Below, one piece after another: positions 17,265 through 26,005 of a stretch of 64,000 nucleotides of DNA; the first letter of the stretch is position 1, and the number at the start of each line of letters is the position of its first letter. The position numbers and the translations under genes were made by a program. The notes below the pieces were generated by a model. It was not told where the DNA came from and ran no database searches. It saw only the letters and a program-made list of their open reading frames with translations. The stretch is from Legionella_A sp963772805 (GTDB lineage: Bacteria; Pseudomonadota; Gammaproteobacteria; Legionellales; Legionellaceae): NCBI GenBank assembly GCA_963772805.1, contig CAVYYU010000002.1, forward strand, positions 310,001 through 374,000, read 5' to 3'.

Positions 17265-17406
17265 TGGTTTGTTCTTTTGTGGTTGTTGGTTGTTCCGTTT
17301 CAGGAAGGTACAGAGGGCCTTTTTGTCCGCATGCTGCTAAAAATAAGCAAGCAATAGCGACAGAGAGACTGTTCCTAATGTATTTTGCATAACTTAATTT
17401 ATTCAT
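17224..17406 (-). CDS. lptM: Small lipoprotein LptM (LppL/YifL family)
   Basis: A 60-residue lipoprotein with the lipobox L-A-A-C at Cys26, followed at once by GQKGPLYLP, the hallmark of the LptM/YifL family. Known members bind the LptDE outer-membrane LPS translocon and help its disulfide maturation. The leader is slightly long, with a Lys/Arg region before the hydrophobic stretch. It overlaps dapF by 41 nt, which supports the call. Confidence 0.88.
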   Translation of the reverse strand: MNKLSYAKYIRNSLSVAIACLFLAACGQKGPLYLPETEQPTTTKEQTNEPTIHQNARTGQ

Positions 17407-17566
17407 ATTCTCACAATTTCCATCAACGATGTTGTTTATCGTTTAAAAACAATCGCGAGTATACTATACCATGCCTCGATATGAATGCAGGCAATCCTGG
17501 ATCGCCGCTCACCTTGCCATGCTGGCTTACATTGGCGATAATTCGCCTTTTTTTCGGAGAAACCGG

Positions 17567-18241
17567 TTGAACGTTTATATGAAAGAGCCGCAAGAAAAAG
17601 CGCAGGCCTGTGTTATTTGGATGCATGGTCTTGGTGCTGATGCTCAGGATATGGCCGGGTTGGCAGACGCACTGCCTTTGGCTATTGCTGTGCGGCATGT
17701 GTTTATGGATGCACCAATCCGTCCGGTGACGCTGAATAATAACATGCCTATGCGGGCATGGTATGACATTACGGGTTTGACGTTGACGGACAGGGAAGAT
17801 CGCGAAGGCATTTTACAAGCGGAGGAAATCATTCGAGCGGTGTTTGAAAGCCAGCTCGCCGATGGATTTTTACCTGAACAGATCTTTTTGGCGGGATTTT
17901 CCCAGGGTGGCGCTATGGCATTGTATACGGGCCTGCACACCAAGACTAAATTGGCAGGGATTATCGCCTTATCAGCTTATTTGCCATTAGCTGCTGAATG
18001 TAAACTGGAGATGGATAAGAACACCCCAATCTTTATTGCTGGTGGTGAATATGATCCTATCGTATCGCCCCTTTGGACCAAGCAAGGTGCGGAATGGTTG
18101 CGTGCACAGGGTTGTCAGCAAATTTCACTCCATGAATACCCTATGGAACATGCTATCTGTACTGAAGAAGTTCGAGACTTGGCACAATGGTTAACGACGC
18201 AGGTAGCAGCAATTACTCTTGATAAAGAGGATATCAAATGA
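17567..18241 (+). CDS. Alpha/beta-hydrolase carboxylesterase / lysophospholipase-like
   Basis: About 224 residues of the bacterial carboxylesterase (LYPLA/acyl-protein thioesterase-like) family. Visible are the oxyanion loop MHGLGAD, nucleophile Ser in AGFSQGGAM, Asp in GGEYDPIVSP and His in YPMEHAIC. It would hydrolyse short acyl esters or thioesters in the cytoplasm. The frame is open from 17471, but homologues start just before the ACVIWMHG strand; TTG at 17567 has CGGAGA seven bases upstream, with ATG 17579 as the alternative. It overlaps ratA by 4 nt and is divergent from lptM-dapF. Confidence 0.85.
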   Translation: MNVYMKEPQEKAQACVIWMHGLGADAQDMAGLADALPLAIAVRHVFMDAPIRPVTLNNNMPMRAWYDITGLTLTDREDREGILQAEEIIRAVFESQLADGFLPEQIFLAGFSQGGAMALYTGLHTKTKLAGIIALSAYLPLAAECKLEMDKNTPIFIAGGEYDPIVSPLWTKQGAEWLRAQGCQQISLHEYPMEHAICTEEVRDLAQWLTTQVAAITLDKEDIK

Positions 18242-18666
18242 CTATTGTTAAAAAATCGCGTGTAGTGGCTTTCTCATGTGAGCAAATGTATAACTTGGTA
18301 AATGATGTTGAAAATTATGGTGAATTTCTGCCTTATTTCGAGAAAAGTTTAGTCCATCATCGTGACGACGATGAAGTTCAGGCAACGCTGGTCATCGCGG
18401 CCGCCGGGATGACCAAATCCTTTACCACTCGCAACCGCTTGCAAATGAATAAAATGATAGAAATCCGCCTGGTTGATGGTCCGTTCAGTCATCTGGAAGG
18501 ATTTTGGCGTTTTGATGAAACACCGGAGGGCTGTCAAATTTCATTTGACCTGGAGTTTGATTTCGCCGGCCGTATGATGTCAATGCTCTTGGGCCCTGTT
18601 TTTGAACAAGTTACCGACAAAATGGTGGACGCGTTTTGCGATCGAGCCAAGGTTATCTATGGTTAA
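18238..18666 (+). CDS. ratA: RatA-like START/COQ10-family protein
   Basis: A 142-residue START-like domain protein (polyketide cyclase/COQ10 family). The N-terminal pattern with MYNLVNDVENYGEFLPY and the later FAGRMMSMLLGPVF with a C-terminal FCDRAKVIYG are characteristic of YfjG/RatA. In E. coli RatA was described as an inhibitor of 70S assembly; eukaryotic relatives bind coenzyme Q, so the true role is debated. It shares ATGA with the upstream esterase and overlaps rnfH by 8 nt, as in the usual ratA-rnfH pair. Confidence 0.92.
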   Translation: MTIVKKSRVVAFSCEQMYNLVNDVENYGEFLPYFEKSLVHHRDDDEVQATLVIAAAGMTKSFTTRNRLQMNKMIEIRLVDGPFSHLEGFWRFDETPEGCQISFDLEFDFAGRMMSMLLGPVFEQVTDKMVDAFCDRAKVIYG

Positions 18667-18937
18667 GGTTGAAGTGATTTATATTCCCGCTGTCGGTCTG
18701 CCGGTTCATGTCTCTTTATACCTGGATGCGGGTGCAACAGTAGCCGATGCGATTCATCAGTCTGGATTGCAGGACACGCATCCCGAAACGCAGGACATGG
18801 CGGTTGGTATCTTTGCCAAGCAAGTATCACGGGATATGGTGGTTGAAGCAGGCGATCGCATAGAAATCTACCGCCCATTGCAGATAGACCCCAAAGAAAA
18901 CAGACGACAGAAGGCTCGTCAGGGGCGTGTGAAGTAG
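18659..18937 (+). CDS. rnfH: RnfH family ubiquitin-like-fold protein (RatB)
   Basis: A 92-residue protein of the RnfH family, with VEVIYIPA at the start and VEAGDRIEIYRPLQIDPKENRR near the end, the family signature. The ATG at 18659 overlaps ratA by 8 nt and matches the length of homologues; the frame is open further upstream but only inside ratA. The molecular role is not established. The C-terminus is basic (RRQKARQGR). Confidence 0.92.
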   Translation: MVKVEVIYIPAVGLPVHVSLYLDAGATVADAIHQSGLQDTHPETQDMAVGIFAKQVSRDMVVEAGDRIEIYRPLQIDPKENRRQKARQGRVK

Positions 18938-19059
18938 TCTGGTGTGAATTTTCTATATTGATGTCAGCAGTAATTATTGATGCCCCATTCTGGAGCAGCG
19001 CGTCTATTGGGTGCTTAGAGTATCAATAATTATTTTTGACCTCATGTTAAGGGCATCCA

Positions 19060-19272
19060 TTATTGTCTCCCAAGCCTTGTCTCGTGGGGATATATCCACA
19101 TGTATTGACCGCCATTTATATCCAAATTTGTTTCAGTCATAAAAGCGGCCTCAGGTGCCACTAAAAATGCTACGTCAACGGGAATCTCATCAACATTGTT
19201 CAGAATATTACTCAGCATGGGCGTCTGTGTATAGGCATGTGAGGTCGTGTTGACTGTAATTCGCGATTTCTC
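19060..19272 (-). pseudogene. Remnant of a phaB-like acetoacetyl-CoA reductase (SDR) gene
   Basis: Read on the minus strand, this stop-to-stop frame gives ITVNTTSHAYTQTPML, then about 14 residues, then VAFLVAPEAAFM and TNLDINGGQYM, ending at TAA 19060-19062. These are, in order, the C-terminal signatures of PhaB-type short-chain dehydrogenases (normally ITVN-SPGY-TPM, then about 30 residues, then VAFLAS-FITG-NGGQYM). The N-terminal two-thirds with the cofactor and Tyr-Lys motifs is missing, and the middle is shortened. The intact phaB downstream (21331-22068) is on the other strand, so this is a remnant of a separate copy. Confidence 0.75.
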
Positions 19273-19310
19273 TTATGAGTAGAACCCACTAAAGGCTTAA
19301 TATGTGCAAG

Positions 19311-19340
19311 TTGGATTAATCGATGAGTGTAGTCTATAAA
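19311..19340 (+). promoter_or_regulatory. Predicted sigma70-type promoter of phaC
   Basis: TTGGAT at 19311-19316 and TATAAA at 19335-19340 are separated by 18 bases, about 47 bases before the phaC start. This is a motif match only. Confidence 0.4.
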
Positions 19341-19387
19341 TAATGGAATCAAGTCAATAATAATCAAAGCAAGCAAAGGGGTGTGAC

Positions 19388-21184
19388 ATGACGCGTTCAG
19401 AACGAAAGGATGGCTCTGATCTGCCAACCTCAATCCCAACTATCAATTATCTGACACATAATCTCGAAGGACCAAATTCTGCAACAACAGACTCAACCGA
19501 TACAAATACTGTATTCAGTTTGATAAACACAGCATTTCAAGCGAATCTTGGCAAAATGTCTCGAGGAATGAGCCCCGCATCTGTAGGAAGTACTTGGTTC
19601 TCGTGGATCTCGCAATTAGCACAATCACCTGGCACGCTATTAGAATTAATGACCTATCCTGTTACTCATGGTAATCAGGGCATCAATAAAAGTTTGTCCT
19701 CTAACTGTGTGGCTAATGGGGAAGATGTGCGTTTTCAAAAAGATTGCTGGCAAACCATGCCATGGCGTTTTTATGCGGAACAGTTTCTCCAGCTTGAGGA
19801 TTGGTGGTGTCATGCCACAAAAAATGTTCCTGGGGTCTCCCGTTATGTTGAGCGCTCAGTTTCGTTTGGTGCACGTCAGCTCCTGGATGCGGTCTCACCT
19901 TCTAATTTTGTTTTGACGAACCCTGATTTATTCCATGAAACAATCCAGTCCGGAGGCGTCAATCTGATTCGTGGTACTCAACTTGCTATTAAAGATACGC
20001 TGAATAGGCAAGCCGGCAAGCCCCCTCCTGGTGCAGAAAAATTCATTCCTGGCAAGGAGGTAGCCGTAACGCCAGGGAAAATCGTGTATAAAAATCATCT
20101 TATTGAACTCATTCAATATGAACCTCAGACAAAGACTGTGGTTAAAGAACCTGTGTTAATCATACCGGCATGGATTATGAAATATTATATTCTTGATTTA
20201 TCCCCTGAAAATTCACTAGTGAATTGGCTTGTAGCACAAGGCCACACTGTGTTTATGGTTTCATGGCGAAATCCAGATAAAAAAGATCGTGGTCTTGGTA
20301 TGGATGATTATTATCGATTGGGTGCAATGGATGCGATCGATGCCGTATACCACATCGTGCCTGATACAGACATTCATTTAATGGGTTATTGCCTGGGTGG
20401 AACATTATCTTTGATTACTGCGTCAGCCATGGCAGGTCTTAATGACAAGCGTCTTAAGAGCCTCACTATTCTTGCGGCACAAGGTGATTTTACTGAAGCC
20501 GGCGAGTTGATGCTTTTTATTTCTAAAAGTGAAATTTCATTTCTTGAAAATATGATGTGGGATCAGGGCTATCTTGATACCAAACAAATGGCAGGGGCGT
20601 TCCAGATGCTTCGTTCATATGATCTGATTTGGTCTAAAATGGTTCAAGATTATATGTGCGGTGAACAACGAGGGATGATTGATCTGCTTGCCTGGAATGC
20701 AGATGCGACGCGTATGCCTTATAAAATGCATAGTGAATACCTTGAAAAATTATTCCTGAATAATGATTTTGCCGAAGACAGGTTTGCTGTCGAGGGAGAG
20801 CTTGTCTCTCCTCTCAATATTCATTTGCCAATATTCGCCGTGAGCACCGAAAAAGACCACGTTGCGCCTTGGCGATCGGTTTATAAAATACATGGTATGA
20901 CCGCATGTGATATCACCTTTGTGTTAACGAGTGGCGGCCATAATGCAGGCATTGTTAGTGAACCCCATCATGAAGGACGTACTTATTTTATCCATGAACG
21001 TAAAGAAGGCACGCCTTATTTTGGTGTAAATAAGTGGTTGAAAATTGCAGAACAACATGATGGATCCTGGTGGCCTGCCTGGCATGATTGGTTAGTGCAA
21101 CATAGCTCATCAAAACGCGTACCAAGTCGTAAAGTCGATACGTCCTTGCCTCCCGCACCGGGAACTTATGTGATGCAAAAATAA
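19388..21184 (+). CDS. phaC: Class I poly(3-hydroxyalkanoate) synthase
   Basis: A 598-residue PHA synthase that polymerises 3-hydroxyacyl-CoA into storage granules. The catalytic triad is readable: Cys335 in the lipase-like box GYCLGG, Asp490 (TEKDHVAPW) and His518 (GGHNAG). The length and the N-terminal domain before the hydrolase fold fit class I. AAAGGGG precedes the ATG. phaB and phaA follow on the same strand with gaps of about 146 and 51 bases, making a complete acetyl-CoA to polyhydroxybutyrate route. No phasin or PhaR is seen in this window. Confidence 0.95.
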   Translation: MTRSERKDGSDLPTSIPTINYLTHNLEGPNSATTDSTDTNTVFSLINTAFQANLGKMSRGMSPASVGSTWFSWISQLAQSPGTLLELMTYPVTHGNQGINKSLSSNCVANGEDVRFQKDCWQTMPWRFYAEQFLQLEDWWCHATKNVPGVSRYVERSVSFGARQLLDAVSPSNFVLTNPDLFHETIQSGGVNLIRGTQLAIKDTLNRQAGKPPPGAEKFIPGKEVAVTPGKIVYKNHLIELIQYEPQTKTVVKEPVLIIPAWIMKYYILDLSPENSLVNWLVAQGHTVFMVSWRNPDKKDRGLGMDDYYRLGAMDAIDAVYHIVPDTDIHLMGYCLGGTLSLITASAMAGLNDKRLKSLTILAAQGDFTEAGELMLFISKSEISFLENMMWDQGYLDTKQMAGAFQMLRSYDLIWSKMVQDYMCGEQRGMIDLLAWNADATRMPYKMHSEYLEKLFLNNDFAEDRFAVEGELVSPLNIHLPIFAVSTEKDHVAPWRSVYKIHGMTACDITFVLTSGGHNAGIVSEPHHEGRTYFIHERKEGTPYFGVNKWLKIAEQHDGSWWPAWHDWLVQHSSSKRVPSRKVDTSLPPAPGTYVMQK

Positions 21185-21330
21185 ATATTACATTCATTTT
21201 AAATTCAATCAAATAATGGATGCCTATGAAACATTTGGTAATGTTAAAAATGCGCGTGCACTTAAGGTGGTTATAGATTTACTGTGAGTACTTAAGTCAT
21301 GGAATGAGCTGCAATAACTAGGGAGTTTAT

Positions 21331-22068
21331 ATGAAAAATCGTATTGCCTTGATTACTGGCGGAATGGGTGACATTGGCACCGCTATTTGCCATGAATTTT
21401 TGAACAATGGGGCCAAGGTTATTGCCGCTGATCATACGGACAAAGACAACGCACTATTATGGCAAGCCGAGCAGAGGAAGCTGGGATATGATATTGAGCT
21501 AGCGTCGATAGATGTGGCTCAATTCGATAGCTGTGCCGCCATGGCAAAAGAGGTTGAGGCCCGTGTCGGCCCTGTGGATATTTTAGTCAATGCGGCGGGT
21601 ACGATTAATGACGCAACCCTGCGAAACATGACTCTTGAACAATGGAATCAAGTCGTCCACATCGATCTAGACAGTATGTTTAATGTTACTCGGCAATTCA
21701 TTAATGGCATGATTGAACGTGGCTATGGACGGATAATAAATATTTCTTCAGTGAATGGAGAGAAAGGCCAGTTTGGGCAAACCAATTATTCATCGGCAAA
21801 AGCGGGAGTGTATGGCTTTACCAAAAGTCTGGCTCAAGAAGTTGCAAAGCATGGCATTACAGTTAATTCCATTTCACCTGGTTACGTTGAAAGTCGGATG
21901 GTGATGTCGGTGCCTGAGCCTATCCGTCAAAAAATTATTGAGCAAATCCCTGTAGGGCGTTTAGCTAAACCTGAAGAAATTGCCTGGTCAATTGCATTTT
22001 TAGCATCAGGACGAAGTGGGTTTATGACGGGTGCTAATTTAGCCGTTAATGGTGGAATTCATATGTAA
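21331..22068 (+). CDS. phaB: Acetoacetyl-CoA reductase (SDR)
   Basis: A 245-residue short-chain dehydrogenase: cofactor loop TGGMGDIG at the N-terminus, NAAG, Ser in INISSVNG, and catalytic Tyr/Lys in NYSSAKAG. The end NGGIHM is typical for PhaB-type reductases, which make (R)-3-hydroxybutyryl-CoA with NADPH. Placed between phaC and phaA, so the PHB role is well supported. CTAGGGAG stands about seven bases before the ATG. Confidence 0.93.
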   Translation: MKNRIALITGGMGDIGTAICHEFLNNGAKVIAADHTDKDNALLWQAEQRKLGYDIELASIDVAQFDSCAAMAKEVEARVGPVDILVNAAGTINDATLRNMTLEQWNQVVHIDLDSMFNVTRQFINGMIERGYGRIINISSVNGEKGQFGQTNYSSAKAGVYGFTKSLAQEVAKHGITVNSISPGYVESRMVMSVPEPIRQKIIEQIPVGRLAKPEEIAWSIAFLASGRSGFMTGANLAVNGGIHM

Positions 22069-22119
22069 TTAAGCGGTTAAATTCATACCTGCTGACTTCT
22101 ATATATTACAGGAGGTTTT

Positions 22120-23313
22120 ATGATGCGAAATAACGATCCTATCGTTATTGTCAGTTCGATTCGAACGCCGATTGGCCATTTTGGTGGGAATTTCAAGAGT
22201 GTTACTACGATTCAACTGGGTGCTGCTGCCATTAAGGCGGCCTTGGAAAAGAGTCGACTTAAGCCTGATGATATTCAGGAAGTATTGATGGGCTGTGTAT
22301 TACCAGCAGGTCTTGGTCAGGCTCCCGCTCGTCAAGCAGCAATACTAGCCGGTATTCCGACTTCCGTTCCTTGTGTCACCATTAATAAAGTGTGTGGATC
22401 GGGTATGCAAACAGTCATCTTTGCCCATGATGAAATACGGGCCTTAGGTCGTCAAATTATCATTGCGGGCGGGATGGAGAATATGTCTAGAGCCCCTTAC
22501 TTACTTCAAAAAGCGCGATTTGGTTATCGATTAGGTGATGGTGAAATGCTCGACCATTTGATGATCGACGGTTTGGAAGATCCTTACACCAAAAAAGCCA
22601 TGGGTTTTTTTGCGGAGCAATGTGCTATTCAATATAAAATATCCCGAGAAGAGCAAGATGCTTATGCAGTTCAATCTTTTCATCGAGCGAAAGAGGCTAC
22701 CGATAAAGGATATTTTGCCGCTGAAATTTGTCCGGTTTCAGTGCCTAACGCTCATCATGAAGTGATTAGTATCAATCAAGATGAAGGCGTATCTTGTGTT
22801 AATCCTGAAAAAATTCCTAAATTACATCCCGCATTTGTAAAATATGGCACAGTAACCGCAGGTAACTCGAGTCAAATTTCAGATGGGGCTTCGGCACTCA
22901 TTTTAATGCGACAATCAGAAGCAGAAAAAAGAGGAATCAAACCGATTGCTAAAATGCTGGGTCATTTTACATTTGCCCAAGACCCCGCCTGGTTTACAAC
23001 GGCTCCAATCGGCGCTATTCAGGGTGTACTCGACAAACTAGGATTAAGCATAAACGACATTGATTTATATGAAATTAATGAAGCGTTTGCTGTTGTACCG
23101 ATGGTCGTGATTAAAGAATTAAAACTCTCAGAAGGAAAAGTCAATGTTTATGGGGGTGCTTGTGTGCTTGGCCATCCACTGGGTGATACCGGCGCTAGAA
23201 TTATCGTCACGTTATTAAATGCCTTACAACAAAGACAATTACATCGAGGGATTGCTGCATTGTGTATCGGCGGGGGGGAGGCAACCGCTGTTATAGTAGA
23301 AATGATACGTTAG
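22120..23313 (+). CDS. phaA: Acetyl-CoA acetyltransferase (beta-ketothiolase)
   Basis: A 397-residue thiolase with the acyl-carrying Cys in NKVCGSGMQT, the His in GGACVLGHPLG and the second Cys in LCIGGGEATA. It condenses two acetyl-CoA to acetoacetyl-CoA for phaB. A very strong AGGAGG precedes two adjacent ATG codons (22120 and 22123); the second has the more usual spacing. The thiolase signature normally reads GGAIALGHP, so the Cys-Val here is a mild variation. Confidence 0.93.
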   Translation: MMRNNDPIVIVSSIRTPIGHFGGNFKSVTTIQLGAAAIKAALEKSRLKPDDIQEVLMGCVLPAGLGQAPARQAAILAGIPTSVPCVTINKVCGSGMQTVIFAHDEIRALGRQIIIAGGMENMSRAPYLLQKARFGYRLGDGEMLDHLMIDGLEDPYTKKAMGFFAEQCAIQYKISREEQDAYAVQSFHRAKEATDKGYFAAEICPVSVPNAHHEVISINQDEGVSCVNPEKIPKLHPAFVKYGTVTAGNSSQISDGASALILMRQSEAEKRGIKPIAKMLGHFTFAQDPAWFTTAPIGAIQGVLDKLGLSINDIDLYEINEAFAVVPMVVIKELKLSEGKVNVYGGACVLGHPLGDTGARIIVTLLNALQQRQLHRGIAALCIGGGEATAVIVEMIR

Positions 23314-23353
23314 CGTATGAATCTTGCAGCATAGCAATGACAGGGGAACACTC

Positions 23354-25858
23354 ATGGAGTTGAAGGATGTAAAGGACACTCAACAACCGGAACTTAAAAT
23401 CGCTGAGAAAGACGCTCTGAAGTCTATGCCTTTATCCGAAGTAGAAAAAAAATTAGGCTCATCAAAAGACGGCCTTAGTCAAGCCGAGGCAAAGAAACGG
23501 CTAATCCAGTATGGGCCTAACGAAATTGAAGAGAAGAAAACCAATCCATTTTTAAAATTTCTTTCTTATTTCTGGGGGCCTATTCCGTGGATGATCGAAA
23601 TAGCCGTGATTTTATCGGGCGTAGTCCAACGTTGGCCTGATTTTTTCATTATCCTTGTTTTACTTGTTTCCAACGCAGTGGTCGGATTCTGGGAAGAGTA
23701 TGCAGCGGGTAACGCTATCGCTGCCCTCAAAGCCAAGCTCGCGGTCAAAGCTCGCGTAAAACGTGACGGGAAGTGGATCAACCCATCAGCTTATGATCTA
23801 GTTCCAGGCGATATCATTCGTCTGCGCTTGGGCGATATTGTGCCAGCGGATGCACGCTTGCTGGAGGGTAACCCAATAGAGGTGGATCAATCTACGCTGA
23901 CAGGGGAGTCGTTGCCTGTTACACGTAAATTTGGTGAGGCAGTATTTTCCGGGTCGATCATTCGCCAGGGAGAAATGGATGCACTGGTCTATGCCACCGG
24001 TGAAAACACCTACTTTGGCAAAACGGCGCAATTGGTGGAGGAAGCGCACACGGTCAGTCACTTTCAACGTGCAGTGTTGAAGATTGGTAATTATTTAATA
24101 ATTTTCGCAGTGATTCTAGTGAGCCTGATCATTGCTGTCGCCATTGCTCGCGGTGACCCGATTCTTACTACCTTGCAGTTTGCTTTGATATTGACTGTTG
24201 CGGCGATTCCTGTGGCTATGCCCACGGTGCTGTCAGTGACCATGGCTGTAGGGGCTCGCTTGTTGGCGAAAAAAGAAGCTGTTGTGACGCGATTAGCGGC
24301 CATTGAGGAATTGGCTGGTATGGATGTGTTATGTGCCGACAAGACGGGTACCTTGACTCAGAATAAATTGACACTGGGTGAGCCGTTTGGCGTGAATGAT
24401 TTTCCTACAGAACAACTGATTCTTAATGCTGCTCTTGCTTCGCGTGGGGATAATAATGACACGATTGATCTCGCCATTTTAAGTGGACTGAAAAATGCTC
24501 AGGCATTACAAAGCTATCAGGTTCTTCATTTCAAACCATTCGATCCGGTGCACAAACGCACCGAGGCCACTGTGAAGTCCTCAGACGGAAAAGAGTTTAA
24601 AGTGACGAAGGGTGCACCGCAGGTGATCCTGGCGTTGTCGATTAATGACGGCCAGGTGAAGGTTGTCGTAGATAAAGCGGTGAATGAATTCGCGGCGCGT
24701 GGTTTTCGCTCATTGGGTGTCGCAAGAGCGGATGAAGATGGACAATGGCAGTTTCTTGGCGTGTTGCCTTTATTTGATCCACCACGGGAAGATGCCAAGA
24801 CAACCATTGCAACGGCGAGCCTGATGGGCGTGAAGGTTGAGATGGTGACGGGCGATCAACTGGCTATCGCTGAGGAAACGGCCAAAAAATTGGGAATGGG
24901 TGCTAATATTTTTGATGCCAGTGGCTTTGGCGACCCGAAGGGGCCGGCAACCGCACAATTGGAAAAGACCATAGAGAGTGCTGATGGCTTCGCTCAGGTG
25001 TTTCCCGAGCACAAGTTTCGTATCGTGACCATTTTGCAAAAACTCGGGCATATCGTAGGCATGACAGGTGATGGGGTAAATGATGCTCCTGCATTGAAGA
25101 AGGCCGATTGTGGTATTGCCGTTTCGAGCGCAACAGACGCCGCACGCGCGGCGGCGTCTATTGTGTTGTTGACGCCGGGTTTGTCGGTCATCATCGATGC
25201 AATTAAGGAGAGCCGTAAGATTTTTCAGCGAATGAACAGTTATGCTATCTACCGCATTGCCGAAACATTGCGTGTGCTGTTGTTCATGACACTGGCCATC
25301 CTTGTCTTTAACTTTTATCCAATCACGGCGGTGATGATTGTGATGTTGGCGCTGCTGAACGATGGTGCCATTTTATCCATTGCTTATGACAACGTGCATT
25401 ACAAGAATAAGCCGGAGGCCTGGAATATGCCTCTGGTGTTAGGGGTTGCGACGGTGTTGGGTGTTATTGGTGTCGTATCTGCCTTCGGTTTATTTTATCT
25501 TGGTGAACGTGTATTTCATCTCGATCATGAGCGCATCCAGACGCTGATGTATTTGAAGTTATCCGTGGCAGGCCATCTGACCATTTTTTTAACACGGACG
25601 CGCGGCCCTTTCTGGTCCATACGTCCCGCGCGGACTCTATGGACAGCCGTGGTCGGTACGCAAATGCTGGCTACTTTTATAGCGGTCTATGGGGTCCTTA
25701 TGGCGCCTCTTGGTTGGGGTTGGGCACTCTTCGTTTGGGGCTATGCTTTGGCCTGGTTTCTTGTGAATGACCGCATAAAGCTACTCGCTTACCGGATTCT
25801 AGATCCTGCCAATTCCATGCCTGAGCCAGCAATACAGCGCGATCTAAAAAACGTTTAG
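23354..25858 (+). CDS. P3A-type plasma-membrane H+-ATPase
   Basis: An 834-residue P-type ATPase: actuator TGES (STLTGESLPV), phosphorylation motif with Asp329 in DKTGTLT, nucleotide-domain KGAPQ, hinge TGDGVNDAPAL, and hydrophobic segments near residues 70-120, 240-300 and 640-790. The order and the IPVAMPTVLSVTMAVGA segment match the fungal/plant-type proton pump group (P3A), also found in some bacteria. It would extrude H+ with ATP. ATG 23354 has AGGGGA upstream and is preferred over an upstream TTG at 23324. It follows phaA by 40 bases, so co-transcription with the PHA genes is possible. Confidence 0.88.
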   Translation: MELKDVKDTQQPELKIAEKDALKSMPLSEVEKKLGSSKDGLSQAEAKKRLIQYGPNEIEEKKTNPFLKFLSYFWGPIPWMIEIAVILSGVVQRWPDFFIILVLLVSNAVVGFWEEYAAGNAIAALKAKLAVKARVKRDGKWINPSAYDLVPGDIIRLRLGDIVPADARLLEGNPIEVDQSTLTGESLPVTRKFGEAVFSGSIIRQGEMDALVYATGENTYFGKTAQLVEEAHTVSHFQRAVLKIGNYLIIFAVILVSLIIAVAIARGDPILTTLQFALILTVAAIPVAMPTVLSVTMAVGARLLAKKEAVVTRLAAIEELAGMDVLCADKTGTLTQNKLTLGEPFGVNDFPTEQLILNAALASRGDNNDTIDLAILSGLKNAQALQSYQVLHFKPFDPVHKRTEATVKSSDGKEFKVTKGAPQVILALSINDGQVKVVVDKAVNEFAARGFRSLGVARADEDGQWQFLGVLPLFDPPREDAKTTIATASLMGVKVEMVTGDQLAIAEETAKKLGMGANIFDASGFGDPKGPATAQLEKTIESADGFAQVFPEHKFRIVTILQKLGHIVGMTGDGVNDAPALKKADCGIAVSSATDAARAAASIVLLTPGLSVIIDAIKESRKIFQRMNSYAIYRIAETLRVLLFMTLAILVFNFYPITAVMIVMLALLNDGAILSIAYDNVHYKNKPEAWNMPLVLGVATVLGVIGVVSAFGLFYLGERVFHLDHERIQTLMYLKLSVAGHLTIFLTRTRGPFWSIRPARTLWTAVVGTQMLATFIAVYGVLMAPLGWGWALFVWGYALAWFLVNDRIKLLAYRILDPANSMPEPAIQRDLKNV

Positions 25859-25904
25859 TAGGATTGTCTTATATACTATACTTTTCGAGATGATTTTTTA
25901 AATT

Positions 25905-25941
25905 GCTCAATTAGGGTGATTGCCCTATTTAGACATTGAGC
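25905..25941. repeat. Nested inverted repeat (cruciform-like)
   Basis: An outer pair GCTCAAT (25905-25911) / ATTGAGC (25935-25941) encloses an inner pair TAGGG / CCCTA with a 6-nt loop. It lies between the ATPase and the oxidoreductase genes. There is no T-run, so it is not a standard terminator. Confidence 0.5.
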
Positions 25942-26005
25942 TAGTCCGATTATGTGGTTCGCATCATTTGTATTTTTAAGGAAAAATTAAAATAAGGAAG
26001 ATGTC

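Larger units (their letters stand above)
18938..19387. other. Intergenic region with a decayed SDR fragment and phaC promoter
   Basis: Between rnfH and phaC lie an inverted pair TAATTATTGAT (18971-18981) / ATCAATAATTA (19022-19032), the phaB-like remnant described separately, and a predicted promoter. No intact gene is visible. Confidence 0.6.
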
